From Macrobrachium rosenbergii (Eukaryota; Arthropoda; Malacostraca; Decapoda; Palaemonidae): 64,000 nucleotides of DNA. Below the pieces are notes generated by a model. It made no database searches. It was not told where the DNA came from and saw only the letters and a list, made by a program, of their open reading frames with translations. Each line of letters begins with the position of its first letter. Position 1 is the stretch's first letter. The stretch spans positions 50,522,587 through 50,586,586 of the forward strand of contig NC_089763.1 of the NCBI RefSeq assembly GCF_040412425.1. The letters run 5' to 3'. Shown piece by piece: positions 28,416 through 43,156 of this stretch. The translations under genes and the position numbers were made by a program.

Positions 28416-29180
28416 ATGATGGAGCTGCTTAAGGATTTGTGGCTCTCTCTGGAACTTGGAAATTCCAGCCTCCCAAGTGAGATGTCTCTCTTGTGCTACA
28501 GAGCCTTACCAGGGCCCCTTCGAGGATCTGTTGCAGGTTTTGGACAGAGACCTCGCTCTCAATACTGTTTTTCTCTTGGCTATGGCTTCAGTGAAAAGAA
28601 TGGGATAGTTATGTGGCCTGTCTTCACTTGTTCGGCACTCCAAGAGATAGGGTCTTTGTCGTTCTCTTTCATCCTGGAGTTTGTGGCAAAACTCAGAACC
28701 TGTGTGCTCACGACAAAATATTCAAGGGTTTCTCAATCCCCTCCCTCAAAGACTTTGTTGGTGGGGAAATGAATGAGATGCCTCTGCCCGGTTCATGCTG
28801 TTAAGTACTATTTGATAAGGACCCACTCCCAGAGGCTGGAGTGTAGAAGACATTTTATTCCTACAGGTGAGCACATGGAGGAGGTATTTAGGAATACTCT
28901 TTCTGTCTGGCTTCGTGAGGTGACCAAGTGACTCCTCTGAGGAGGAGGCCAGCCTCCCTTCTCACTTGTGAGCACATGGTCAGGGATGTTGTGTCATGCC
29001 TTGCTTTTTAGAAGAGCTTTTCGATATTTCAGATAAGGAGGGCAAGTGTCTGGCATAGACAGATTACTTTTACTTCATTCTACCTGAAGGATGTTGCCCA
29101 CAAGTCCTGGGGAACATCTGCTTAGGACTTGAGGTGGCTGCTCAGCAAGTTGTGTAAGCACCCAGACTAAGGTCAAACTG
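28416..29180 (+). pseudogene. tyrosine recombinase remains of a third DIRS-like family
   Basis: Reading with frameshifts: NTVFLLAMASVKRMG (the Arg-bearing motif of DIRS recombinases), then [12 protein letters not shown] sequence, CPVHAVKYYLIRTHSQR, NTLSVWLREVT, and near 29050 ITFTSFYLKDVAH with the catalytic Tyr. The order equals that of DIRS-A 25600-26230, but the sequence is clearly divergent, so it belongs to another subfamily. It is broken by stops and about four frameshifts, with no RT or RNase H before it. Confidence 0.75.
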
Positions 29181-29719
29181 GAAAGTATGTCATCTGAGTA
29201 TCCAAAGCCTAGTGTAAGTTTGGAGGTGTGAATATTGAGTGACTGGACTCTCCTTCCATCCTTACCCCTCTCTTGATAGCTGTCTTGGGCAAAGTGCATG
29301 CTGGATTTGGACAGATCTAGTATTAGCTACTAGGATGCATCTCCTATCCTCTCTCTTTCAACAAGGAAGGGGGACATGGTAAAGCTTATTCTGAACCCAT
29401 TGCTTTGTATTAACAAGGAGGGGGACATGGTAGAGCATATTCTGAATCCGTTACTTGTTAACAGTCAGAATGAAGCTACCTTCTGATATAAGAGCCCCAA
29501 TGGAAGATGTCATATTTCAAAGATTTGCTTTACTTGAATAGCCCCCCTATAGTGCAGGGTACTCTGGCCCAGGGCCCTACTGCTCTGTTCAGGCATTTCA
29601 TCAGACAGGTAAGAGGTTACTGCAGTCATGACACCTGCTTGCATGTGCAAGTGGAAGCATAGCACTTCTGGGTGGTATCCAGATCCAGTCAGTTGCAAGG
29701 ACCACCTCCTACCCAAGTA
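29181..29719. other. likely 3' region of the third DIRS-like copy
   Basis: Contains a tandem duplication of about 55 bp (ACAAGGAAGGGGGACATGG near 29360 and again near 29414). A stretch near 29560-29650 (GCCCTACTGCTCTGT, AGAGGTTACTGCAGTC) recurs at 57590-57640, which links both to the same element family. Confidence 0.5.
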
Positions 29720-30274
29720 CAAGTACCATCCTACTTACGACCAAGCTTGGTTCTGACTAACCAGTCGTAAGTCAGAATTATGTAAGGTGAACCTTAGAAA
29801 GTGGCCGACATACTGGGTAGGGCATAATATCAAATCTTTGCTATATAAAGTACCTACATAGTACAGTAATGTAATGCACAGTCATTATTTCATTCTTTTT
29901 ACCATAACATACTTCTGTTGATATATTTTAATCATGTATGTAATGTATATTATGTACAGGTAGGCGTCTAGTTACAACGAATTTAGGTTCTTGCATGCAC
30001 GTCAGAAGTCAATTTTAATGTAAATCGGTTTGCAGTTCAGTCTGCAGCACAGTTAATACTGTATGATGCTGCTGATAGGGCAGGGTAACTCAAACTGATG
30101 CTGCCTGCGTGATGAGAGAGCTCTCCTGAGATGGCTCGTTGCTGAGTAACTCAGTGGTCAACTGTCATACGGCGTGTACCCTAATGTATCAGCCTGCCCA
30201 GCCCGACTGCCAAAAGTATGGTTGTAAGTACTAGTGGTCGTATGTTGAGCAGGTTGTAAGTCGGATGGTACTTG
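29720..30274. mobile_element. TA-flanked MITE, Tigger-like family v
   Basis: Inverted ends CAAGTACCATCCTACTTACG and complement CAAGTACCATCCGACTTACA, flanked by TA at 29718-29719 and 30275-30276; 555 bp. The word GTAAGT(C) recurs inside. Another ACAGGTAGGCGTCTAGTTAC start lies at 29956, possibly a nested relative. It abuts the left end of DIRS-B exactly. Confidence 0.8.
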
Positions 30275-32480
30275 TAATAAGTTTTGTATAAGTAACTTAC
30301 CAAGTACAGTAACTACATAGCTATTAGTTTCTAACAATCGCGGCAGCTTAGAATTTGAAATTCGCGGTAACGCTCTATTGTTTTGGTGTAGGTAACTAGA
30401 CCCCGCCCACTTTTGGGGACGAATAGGTACAACACAGCTGGAGAGCTCAATTCATTCCTGCCGGTCAATGACTGATCATCAGTTGGTTGAGCAGCTCTTG
30501 TTTGAAATTTCACCGGATGGTTGTGGCTTTCGCCTTATTTTGTGAAGTATTCCTTTGGTTTGGTAGCGCGCTAATCATCGTTAGCTTAGCTATTTCTCGA
30601 TATAGACGATTTAATTGACTGATTGTGACTTATGTATGATGATTCTAGTTTGTCTAGTATCAGTTATTGTAGCAAAGGCTGTAATACCAGACTAACTTCA
30701 GCTAAATATGAGTCACACACTGCACATTGCCATTGAAGAGGGCAGACTTGTTCTTTTGGTCTTAAATGTGAATAATGTAAAGATTAGGATCAGGGAAGTG
30801 GAAAGTTTTGGATGCTCACTTTGACAATCTTCAGGGAGACAGGCAGAGAAAGGCAGCTGCTAGAGTCAAGGTTAGGGGTTTAGCCAGCCAGGTTTCTTCT
30901 CCGAAATTGGATATTGCTAATATACTTGTTCCGTCTATGCCTGTGACTGCTTTTTCCCCCATTACCAGCCCTCTGACTTTTCCAGCTACTCCATTACCTG
31001 GCTCCCATTCTTCTGAAGAACCTAATGCCATTGCCAGTCTCAAAGCCAGGATAGACCAGAAGTTTGGTCTTTTAGTGAACACCGTAGCCCAAATTGGATC
31101 TTCTGTTAAGGCCAATGGACTAAATGAGTGTAATTAGTATTGGCACAAGTGCAGTGTCAGTGGAGAAGGTGACTACTCATCCCACTGATGCTCCTAGACA
31201 AAGGTCCCTGTCAAATTCCCCTAAACCTGGGAGGAGGCAAACCGGAGGTCCAAGGGAGGTTGGTGGGGTTTGCTCACGGGTAGTTGCCTCAACTGAGCTG
31301 GTTGTTCGTAAATCGCAGGACTCGGCAGAGAGCCATTGAAAAGGCAACCATATGGATGTGCATGCTCATCGTCCAGTGACTCGGACTCCAGTGCAGACAG
31401 AGGGCGTTCTGGGCACTTTTCAACTGCTTCTAGGCCGTTGAAAAGGCATGTTCCTTCTGCTGAGCGTGCTTCTCTGCTTCCCCGTAAGCTGCCCAGAGAA
31501 CAAGAGCTCAGTCCACTTCCCTCCTGTAGTTTTTGGGATAGTCCCAATCGTGAATCTCATGAACCTTCAGGGATGGAGCACCAGTATTTGGCACCAAAGT
31601 GGTCTTCCTCCTCGAAGAAACTGTCTGAGCGCCCAGTTTCCAAGTTTCCAGTTTCTGAGGACAGTGTCCGAATGCCCAGTGTCCAAGTGCTCAGTGTCCA
31701 AGCACCCTGTTTCCAAGTGCCTAGTTTCCAAGAACCCAGTGTCCAAATGCCCAGTGTCCGAGGGTTTAGTGTCTGATCGTATAGTATCCAAATGCCCAGT
31801 TATGTCCGAGCACCCAGTATCTGAGTGCCAATTGTCCAAGCGTTCACCTGTGTCTGAGTACTCACCTGTGTACGAATGTTCCCCTGTGTCGGTGCACCCT
31901 CCTGCCTGCTCGGCGCCAGTAGCCAAGCGTTCGGCACCACTCCCGTCTGTTATGGATCTTTCATTGGAACCTATCCAGCGCCGTTTGGATAGTATTTTAG
32001 GACTTCTGCAGAAGCAGCCTTCAGTGATACAGGATCCTCCAGACTTAGCTCCTTCCTCTATTTCACCAGATGAAGAAGCCGTGAAACAGGAGCAACCTAC
32101 TTCTGCTTATATGGCTCTCCAGAAATACTTCCTCTTCTGCTATCCAACTTTCCTCTCTCCAGCAGCCCCAACGTCTCCAAGTTCAGCCTTTATGATGAGA
32201 CAGCCTGCAGAGTCTGCCAGGCTGCCGAAGATGGTCCTTTCTTCATCATCTAGAAAGGCTGTATCCAGTATTTATGGTTTGCTAGCAGAGAAGAGGGATC
32301 TTGGTAAGGTTGTTTTTAGTGCTTCTCCCTCTGACTTGTCACAAAGAAGGTTCTTATTGTAGGCCACTGGGGAAGCTCCTTCCCTGGGACTTTCTGCCTC
32401 CTCCCAGGGGGACTTCTCCAGTCTTATTGACTCGGCGAGGAGATCAGCGTTTAACTCCAAGATTATGTTCATATCTTCGG
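30275..32480 (+). mobile_element. DIRS-B left end and gag-like region
   Basis: The left terminal repeat (30280-30420) contains TTTTGGTGTAGGTAACTAG and CCCCGCCCACTTTTGGGG, like DIRS-A. The gag-like frames follow: DRQRKAAARVKVRGLAS and KARIDQKFGLLVNTVAQIG (30808-31137), then a Ser/Pro/Val zone coded by a 15 bp tandem unit (PVSKC-type, 31640-31850) and QSARLPKMVLSSSSRKA-like sequence near 32210. Several frameshifts. The copy stops near 32480; its RT and RNase H are missing. The likely other half is at 45457-47255. Confidence 0.82.
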
Positions 32481-32692
32481 CGGTTATTGGCGGCCTCGGT
32501 TATCAATGATCCAGTTTTATGGTGCTTGTCTAATGACAACAATAACTGGATTGTCGGCACCGATACCCACCTAACAGAGGAGCCGATCCCCACTTATCAG
32601 CGCCAATATCCACTTTTATTCGTCAATCGGCAATTTTTGGTTATCATCATGCTGTCGGGAACGGAACCCCCACCGATAACCGGGGACTGCCT
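32481..32692. mobile_element. Tigger-like MITE family i, partial copy
   Basis: Right end ACCGATAACCGGGGACTGCC matches the right end of the complete copy at 55221-55502. Inside, TTATCAGCGCC and GATCCCCACTTATC words recur. The left boundary against DIRS-B is not clear. Confidence 0.6.
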
Positions 32693-33180
32693 ATAGTTTG
32701 ACTGTTTGATACCCATTTATCTAACAAGTCAGAGGCTTGTGTCTCCTTCCTTTTCTTTCACTTATCCAGGAAGTGAGACTAGGTGTGCTGCTTTCCTCCC
32801 ACCAAAAGTGAGTCTATCCTTACATTAAGACCCAGGTTTGTTTTGCATATGAACAAATGACAAATTTTTAAGTAATTTGTATTTTTCATAGCTAACAAAC
32901 CTGCAGTCGTAATGTATACTGCCCACCTCTAGCCACCCATTTTTGCAGTTCTTGGGCTCGAAGAAACTGAATGCGTCATGGGGTTAGAAGTGGTCGGCGG
33001 TTGCCTCCTCGTTCATCCCGATGACTGATCCCTGATGCCACCAATTCCTTGTATCACAATTTTAATTGATTTTGCCAGTTTCCAGCTGGTGCTAGAAGAT
33101 TTATCCTTACGTGAAGACTGCAGGTTTGTTAGCTATGGAAAATACAAATTAATTAAAAATTTTGCCATTTTGTTCAATGT
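32693..33180. repeat. foldback terminus of a DIRS-like element
   Basis: TAATTTGTATTTTTCATAGC at 32874-32893, followed by TAACAAACCTGCAGTC, is repeated inverted at 33118-33153 (GACTGCAGGTTTGTTAGC...AAATACAAATTA), about 200 bp apart. The layout is that of the DIRS-A right hairpin, though the sequence differs. Confidence 0.65.
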
Positions 33181-33317
33181 AGCAAACCTCCGTATTTGCA
33201 GGGGATGCGTACCACACCCCCCGGCGAATAGCTATTACCCGCGAATACTTAGAACCCTTCTAGAACTGCCTGTTTTGATAGTTCAAATAGACAAAAAACA
33301 AGCTAAAAATGCTTATA

Positions 33318-34664
33318 CAGGTATTATCCTACCTACAATGGGGTTAGGTTCCAAAAAAATCCATCGTTTGTTGGAAAAAATGTAAGAAATACCAAAACGT
33401 ATCTCGAACATAGCCTAGCCTACTCTAGGGTATACGGTATCATGTGTACATATATAGTAGCCTAGCCTACACTATAACGTATACTCTATACATACACGGA
33501 ATAGTAATTAATATCAGCTAATTCTGGAGGTTCATGCAAAGTGACTTATGACAATTCAATGCAAAGAGAAATTGAATAAAAACAAGAATTAGCTTAGCCT
33601 ACAGTATGGTATACTGTATACACATACGGGAATATGCATCATTTCCAGGGATCTTTTAAAATGTTATGCCTTAATTCACTGTATCCAATAATATTGTATA
33701 TATTTTTGTATTGCTTTTGTGTTATAAATTGTGGTCATAGCGATCAATGTTTTGGTTTGGAAATCATTTATGTTGTGTTTATTTCGCCGTATTTAATTCA
33801 GTTCAGAGCGCTTTTCTTGCTTCTAGTTAGCGTAAATGTATCTCTAGATACTTTATTTATATGGGACAAGGTTATTTTTCGTTATACGAAGTGTTTTTAA
33901 GTCGAAATATAGCTAAAATACATATTGTGAAATTAATTTATCTATTATTTTCATTAGTAGATGATGGTGGCTGTTTGGGGGCGTTTGTTTTGTGTAAAAA
34001 AAATTCAAGATTCTGTTTAACAGTAATGTGTTCTTTCATGCCTAGTAGTTTTTATTAAAATACTTTCTCCCCAATTTTAATTATGATCGAGTTTCATCCA
34101 TGTTGCCGATGCACAATAATTTACAGTGTGTTGTAGTCGTTAGCAGCTTGAACATTGTTTTCTCAGCTTCAGCTACAACTTGCAGTTTAAATTTAGCATT
34201 ATATTTCCTTGACGATCTTTTATCCATACCGAATAAGGGTATAATGTAAAAATATATCAGTCCCATTCCACTTAACATCATTTGTGCCATAACCTACGGT
34301 AATTGTTTATTACTGTACGATGGTTGGAATACCAGGTAAACGGCTGTTGTTATCCAATTCGGTTATAAGCAAAACAACAGTTTCTTGGTCGGTTGTTTAT
34401 AGCTGTACGCATTTACGCAAGAGTATAATGTTGCTAACAGTACTGTTATCATTCTCGTTTACTTTTTTAACTAGATGGGATAAAGAGATGGAGGAAAAGT
34501 TGTGTATTGTAATTTGGTCTCTCTCATTGCCTGATTGCGCTGCTGCCTGCGCCCATGCGAAATTTAGAAATATTTTATAATATTATTGTATCGGTATTAA
34601 TTGCTTACCCCATTTCAAAATCGAATTATCGTAAGGTGAATTATCGTAACTCGAGCATTACCTG
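33318..34664. mobile_element. Tigger/pogo-derived element family iii, nested copy
   Basis: 1,347 bp. Left end CAGGTATTATCCTACCTAC..GGGGTTAGGTTCC; right end ATTATCGTAACTCGAGCATTACCTG. The host words on either side (GCTTATA and AGTATTTTAATAG) are contiguous in other family iv copies. Interior sequence is shared with 40760-42505 (ATCTCTAGATACTTTATTTAT, GTTATACGAAGTG). A transposase remnant is at 34081-34290. Confidence 0.88.
34081..34290 (-). pseudogene. Tigger/pogo transposase remnant
   Basis: A 69-codon minus-strand frame. Residues 22-45 read MDKRSSRKYNAKFKLQVVAE, the start of the psq/CENPB-type helix-turn-helix of Tigger and pogo transposases. The frame ends CIGNMDETRS, matching the N-M-D-E-T block that holds the first catalytic Asp of the DDE domain. 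In an intact transposase (about 500 residues) these blocks lie far apart, so an internal deletion joined them. The other family iii copy (41630-41770) shows related sequence in the same order. TA target sites agree with a Tc1/mariner-superfamily assignment. Confidence 0.75.
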
Positions 34665-34861
34665 AGTATTTTAATAGTTTTATCACAAAAAGTGCATTTA
34701 GTCATGAAAATGAGATGAAAATACAGTATTTAGGGAATATTTCTCAGTGAAAAATACTGTGAACGAATTTTCTGCGAATGATAGGTAGATACGTTCCAAA
34801 GAGAAATCCGTGAATACGTGAGTCTGCGAATCGTGAGACCGCGAATACTGGGGGTTTGCTG

Positions 34862-36440
34862 TGTAAGGTTTGTCTGAATTGGTTAGGGAACCTTTCTGGG
34901 TCCCCCCATTGTGTGATCATTTTTGCGTTACCTCATAAGAGGTAAGTTGTCAGTGCCCTCTCCAGTCTGTAGCCTGAGCCTATGACTGCCCTGTGACAGT
35001 TGGGTTCTAAGGAAGAAGTCCACTGCCAGGGAACCGGCTCTGTTCTTGGGACAATGTACATTAGCCGAAAGATCATTTTGGTAGTTGTTAATCTTCGCTA
35101 TGTATGCAACTTCTGCCGTCATCGGCACCTAGAAGTAATTATATAGGTATAGACAGTTTTATTAGAAATAATGTGTCTATCTAGTTTTACTTATTCTGAT
35201 GTTATGATGACTCAGCCGATTGTTTAACCAATCTCTTCATCTTTTACTCATTCTCAATCCTTGTCTGCTAGCCTATTCCTCTTTTTCCATCGAAATGTAC
35301 TTGTTCGTTCTTTATCATGCCTTTCTTTGGCTATGGGCAGATCTCTGCCTTTATTAATGTTTTTCTTTCCAAATCTACTGAGGTGACAGTATCGTCGCCT
35401 GTTTCCAAGCTAGATATTATTCTAGCTACATAGCTTTATAAGGAAGTGTCGTATGGGAATGCCCTTAAGTCTGTTGACCCATTTTCGGATGAGGCAGGAG
35501 AGTCGTTGTAACTCCTCAACCTCCCGCCTCCCAACTTTCCCATTTTCTTTTGGCACCTTGTTTTCTTTCACTCAACTGAGTCACTTCGACTGCGTTTTCC
35601 TGGCTATCGATGAAGCATTTTCTTGTCTACCTTTCATCGAGTCGTGGATGCAATACAGGTGCTCGGCTGCTGTCGTCTCCTGTCGCCAGGTGTCGCTAGG
35701 AAACAGCTCTCACCTCCTGTCGCCCTCTGGAGGAAGAAGAGTTTGAATCGGGGGATCTCCTTCGGTTTGATTGGCGTTTGCTGGAGCGTTGCGCTTTGGT
35801 GTATCCTTATTTAATTGAGGAAAGAGACCACACAGAGAATAGGTCTCAGTTGTCTTCGAGTATTTTGGCACCCTTTAAGTATCTGGAGAAAGAGAACCCA
35901 AGCTTTTTCCTTCAATTAGATTGCGTTTCGCAAATTTTCTTATACTTGGGCGCACAAAGCTCTCTTGAGGTCTGCTGCTGGTTTTTTATGAAGTTGCGGA
36001 GCACCAACATTTGCGATACAGGCACTTAAATCATCTTCGGTAGAAGATTCTGTTTCTTTTCCCTTTCCTTTGAAGAGACGAACTCAAGACTGACAAGTGC
36101 TTAGGACATGTTGAATCAAAGTCTCAGTTTAGAATGTTGAAGTTTTTATCTTTTATTAAAATTTTGCTCAGAATTTTGCCTCTTCTCTGCATCAGCTTAG
36201 AGAGGTTGAGGCTCCAGCTTAGTGTGTTTTTGGCCCCAGTCTGAGGAGTTTGTGAAGCCAGCTTTAAGGGTTTTTGGTACTAGCAGGAGTTTAGTGAGGA
36301 AGTGTTAGTTTTTAACTCATTTCTGATGCTACAGGCTAATGTTCTCATGTTTATACTAACTCAGTTTGGAAAAAATGAGAAAACTTGTGCTCCTTTATGT
36401 AGTAAAGGCTTTTGCTGCACAGGTTAAGATGGTAAGGGAG
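34862..36440. other. degraded retroelement-like stretch
   Basis: Begins as the continuation of the foldback at 32693-33180. Between 35600 and 36110 short frames in shifting phase give Trp/Leu/Glu-rich pieces (FGLIGVCWSVAL, EENPSFFLQLDC-like) that could be a decayed gag. No catalytic motif was found. Confidence 0.3.
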
Positions 36441-36689
36441 TACATATATATATTGGTGCAAATCGTATTTTATACCTTTTGGGGGTAAGTTCAGCCCTCA
36501 GGCTCTGGTAGATGACCAATTGCAACCCTGAGAGGCTTACGTGGTGGAGGCAGTACAGAAGAGTTATGATTCCTTTTAGGTTACCCTTCACTGGTTTAGT
36601 CTCCTATAGCTGTTCCTCTGTTGTCTTCTCCAGCAGAAGTTTCTCTTTCTTTAGTAGGAGGTTGTAAATTAGAGAGTTCCTCGTGGGGC
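36441..36689. other. unassigned sequence
   Basis: No recognisable motif; short frames only. Confidence 0.4.
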
Positions 36690-36955
36690 AAGCGAGTTCC
36701 GTTCTCAGCTACCACTGTTGGCCGCGAGTTTGAATCTCCGACCGGCCAATGAAGAATAAGAGGAATTTATTTCTGGTGATAGAAATTCATTTCTTGCTAT
36801 AATGTGGTTCAGATTCCACAATAAGCTGTAGGTCCCGTTGCTAGGTAACCAATTGGTTCTTAGCCATGTAAAATAAATCTAATCCTTTGGGCCAGCCATA
36901 GGAGAGCTGTTAATCAGCTCAGTGGTCTGGTTAAACTAAGATGTACTTAACTTTG
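36690..36955 (+). repeat. SINE-like repeat family 2, long copy with tRNA-like head
   Basis: The head includes GAGTTTGAATCTCCGACC (36726-36743), close to a pol III B box. The body has AGGTCCCGTTGCTAGG, AACCAATTGGTTCTTAGCC and TTAATCAGCTCAGTGG. Copies at 9115-9265, 59920-59995 and 61175-61420 (minus) share the body. The structure suggests a tRNA-derived SINE; the A box is not clear. Confidence 0.75.
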
Positions 36956-38030
<1,075 letters not shown>

Positions 38031-38905
38031 AAATAAAAATATCAGCCTGATTGTAAAAATATCAGCCTGAGAGATTTAAAAAGACGTTGTCTATATAGGA
38101 GCATCTTCAGTTCAAACCTTAACGTCCGTTGGAGAACGGATAGGAATTAGGCCTTCCACCCTATAGGAAAATTTCCATATTCAACTTTAAAAATAGGTGG
38201 TCCTAAGGTCCTTTTTTCCTTTTTACCTGTCTCTCGTGGCGAATGTTTTAACAAAGGGTAGACGCCCCTAAGGCATGACTGATAGGCCTGTTTTGACCCA
38301 GGCTTTCAGGAACTTGAGAGAGAAACCAAGCTTTCGGAGAGATAACACGTCCAGTTGGACCTCTTCCCCCTTTCTTTGTCTATTATTCTATTAGTGAAGT
38401 GAAGAAACAATTGCAAGAACTCCACGCCGGTCGTTGATGCGCTTTCAACGTTCATCCCTAAGGTAAAGTCGCTTTTTGTTCAAAACTTAGAATGCCCATT
38501 CTTTTATCCTTTGTTTTCTGTATTTCAAATTTCCTTTGTTCCCCTTCAGCCACCACTACGGTATATGTGTTCATAAGTCTAGATTAAGCCAAATTAATAT
38601 GTTGTTAGCTTCAACCCGTTATTCCAGTAAAATACCTAGGATTTAGGGTAAGCAAAATCAGGTTAAATCTCGATGCTTTGTATGCCTCGCGTCGAATGTT
38701 TGGAAGAACCGTTGCGTTTAAAATCAAATTCATCTCAAATATTCTTTGTTAAGGTTAATAACCCTTAACTGGCGACCTTTGGCTAATTAACGTCTGTCTT
38801 TGAGGTTAACTTTTGGCTTCAAGTGGCAGGTTACGTAAATCTTGGTTTGCAGGGCCGTAAAAATTACGTAAATTGAATAATACATGATCAACCAAGACCC
38901 TCATT

Positions 38906-38910
<5 letters not shown>
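38031..38910. other. unassigned low-repeat sequence
   Basis: A short tandem duplication AAAAATATCAGCCTGA (38035 and 38056) opens it. After that, no repeat or coding match was seen. More balanced composition than its surroundings. Confidence 0.4.
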
Positions 38911-38945
<35 letters not shown>

Positions 38946-38948
<3 letters not shown>

Positions 38949-39218
38949 ATTTATATCCGCTATGTTCGAGGTTACGACGCTATTTCAAATATATTCATCA
39001 GAAATTATTTCCGGTTTATGACGCATATTCCAGGTTACGACGCGTCGTATATCCGATAAGAAATATGGCTCCAAAACAGCAGAATAATCAAAATTTGGAG
39101 TTTTTTTATGAAAAACTCAATAAAAATGCAGTTTACATCATTTTCAATACACCCAAAGCATTAAAAGTAAGGTTTTCTTAGGGACGCTATAAAACGGAAC
39201 CCCTATCGTCAACCCCTG

Positions 39219-39222
<4 letters not shown>
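38946..39222 (-). mobile_element. Tigger-like MITE family ii, copy inside an (AT)n array
   Basis: Reads in reverse the words of the complete copy at 61781-62122: GAAACAT/CGAGGTTACGACG, ATATGGCTCCAAAA, TTAAAAGTAAGGTTTTCTTA, ACGGAACCCC. It is flanked by TA arrays at 38911-38945 and 39223-39307. Confidence 0.8.

Positions 39223-39307
<85 letters not shown>
39223..39307. repeat. (AT)n microsatellite
   Basis: TA array of about 85 bp ending exactly where the mariner end AAGTCAAAAAGTTCC begins. Confidence 0.97.
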
Positions 39308-40500
39308 AGTCAAAAAGTTCCAGGAAAAATTCAATATACTCTTTATTTAAGGAAATTCAAACATCATTTTTCTACATATCTACCATCTAACTCTATACAC
39401 TTTTCAAGGCGCTGTTTCACCTCTGCAACCCTTCTTTGTAGAAATTTGGGGCCTTTCTATTAAACCATGTTGAAACTGCATGTTTAGCAGCATCCAAAGA
39501 TTCAAACCGGACTCCTCTTAAGTGTTCCTTGAGTTTTGGGAACAGGAAAAATCTGAAGGAGCAAGATCAGGACTATAAGGAGGATGTGGAAGAATTTCCC
39601 ACCTAAATTTCCATAGGACTTCTCTTGCAACCCTTGATGAATGTGCTGGAGCGTTATCATGATGGAACAAAATTCTGTGGTGCAACTTTCCTCGACGTTT
39701 TTAGCCAATGCAGTCTTCAGTTTTTGCAAAACACCTTTGTAGTAGTTCCCGGTGATTGTTTTTTTGTCCTTCAAGGAAATCAATCAAAATCACTCCTTTG
39801 GAGTCCCAAAACACTGTTGCCATAACCTTCTGGGCAGATCTCGCCACTTTGAACTTCACTGGTGCAGCTGAACCTCTTGGTAACCATTGCTTTGATTGAA
39901 TTTTACTTTCTGGGTCATATTGATGGATCCAAGTTTCATCTCCAGTAACAATCCGGTCAAAAACTCTGATTCATTTGATTCAATCTTCGTTAAAACTGCA
40001 AGAGAAAGTTCAGCTCTTTGATGCAGTTGGTCTTATATAACGCTTTTGGGACCCAACGTGCTGAAAGTTTATCAAACCAAGATTTTCATTTAAAATTGAA
40101 AATGCGGAACCATGGGAGATCCCAGTTTCATTAGCTATCATATCGATAGTAATCCGACGATCTTCATCCACTAGATTCTGCACCAAAGCCACAATTCTTT
40201 CATTTTTTGCAGTCGATGGTCTTCCCTCTCTTGGGTTGTCTTTGAGGTCCTCCCGACCATCCTTAAATCACTTTATCCAATCATAAACAACTGATTTAGA
40301 TGGAGAAGAATCTCCATAAACTTGTTGCAAAGCTTCAATAATTTTTCCTGGTTTCCAATCAAGCTTGGTCAGGAACTTGGTGTTAGCTCTCATCTCAAAA
40401 TTTTTATTTTCCATGGGTTCAAGAAGTTACTTTTCTGAAGCAGATGTTAACACCACGGTAGCAAGAGGATGACTGAGGTAACAAGTCTATATGGATCACT
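39308..40500 (-). mobile_element. mariner-family transposon, degraded
   Basis: The end AAGTCAAAAAGTTCCAGG abuts a TA array at 39307, consistent with TA target use. The transposase reading region covers 39364-40414 on the minus strand. The opposite inverted end is not visible near 40500, so that end is lost or diverged. Confidence 0.85.
39364..40414 (-). pseudogene. mariner transposase pseudogene, almost full length
   Basis: Starts MENKNFEMRANTKFL at 40414 and ends YVEK-stop at 39364-39366, about 350 codons, the usual length for mariner transposases. N-terminal DNA-binding part: VVYDWIK, stop, FKDGREDL, then GRPSTAKNERIVALVQN and ETGISHGSAFSILNENLG. DDE part: VTGDETWIHQYDPESK-like (first Asp, in shifted frame), HHDNAPAHSSRVARE (second Asp, frame-shifted) and PYSPDLAPSDF (third Asp). 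There are about five frameshifts and at least one in-frame stop. All three catalytic Asp codons persist although the chain is broken. Confidence 0.88.
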
Positions 40501-40575
40501 ACATCACAGATAATTGTTTACCAAGTATTTAGGTTGTTTCATTCCTGTGTAAATACATCATTCAACAATTTTTGT

Positions 40576-42620
<2,045 letters not shown>

Positions 42621-42654
42621 AATCAATTGTGTATATATAACAGATATATATTTT

Positions 42655-43156
42655 CTGATATATATCAGGATCAAAACCCAGGTCTTTTAATTGAAAGACC
42701 TGAGTTCTTAGATCCTGATGTGATCAGGATATATATATTTCATCCATATATATTGATGTTGATTATGTGTGTGTATATATATATATATATATGTATGTTT
42801 ATATATATATACTGTACAGGCAGTCCCTATTAACGGCCGGGTATGGTTATATGATGATCCTGTTTTATATATATATGTCTAGCGATATGAAAATCTGCAA
42901 TTTTATATATGATAATTATATATTATATATAATACATACCTAACAGAGGCGCTGATGACCAAATATATCAGCGCTATATATAGATAAGCCTGAAAATTGC
43001 CGGAAATCACCGATTTTTGGTTAGTGGCGATTTTCAGTTATCACTCAGGATCAAACCCAGAACCTTTTAATTGAAAGACCTGAGGACTCCTGATGTGAGT
43101 CATAATTTATATATATATTCCATATATATATTGAGTATTGATTATATATGTTTATG

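Larger units (their letters stand above)
33181..34861. mobile_element. Tigger-like MITE family iv, split by a nested element
   Basis: Left part 33181-33317 reads AAACCTCCGTATTTGCAGG...GCGAATAGC; right part 34665-34861 ends CGCGAATACTGGGGGTTT. The parts together match the complete copies at 51888-52240 and 60811-61170. A family iii element (33318-34664) interrupts it at a TA. Confidence 0.85.

Noticed and set aside
36726..36743. tRNA gene
   Set aside because: Only a B-box-like word is present; no cloverleaf could be drawn, and the sequence belongs to a dispersed SINE-like family.
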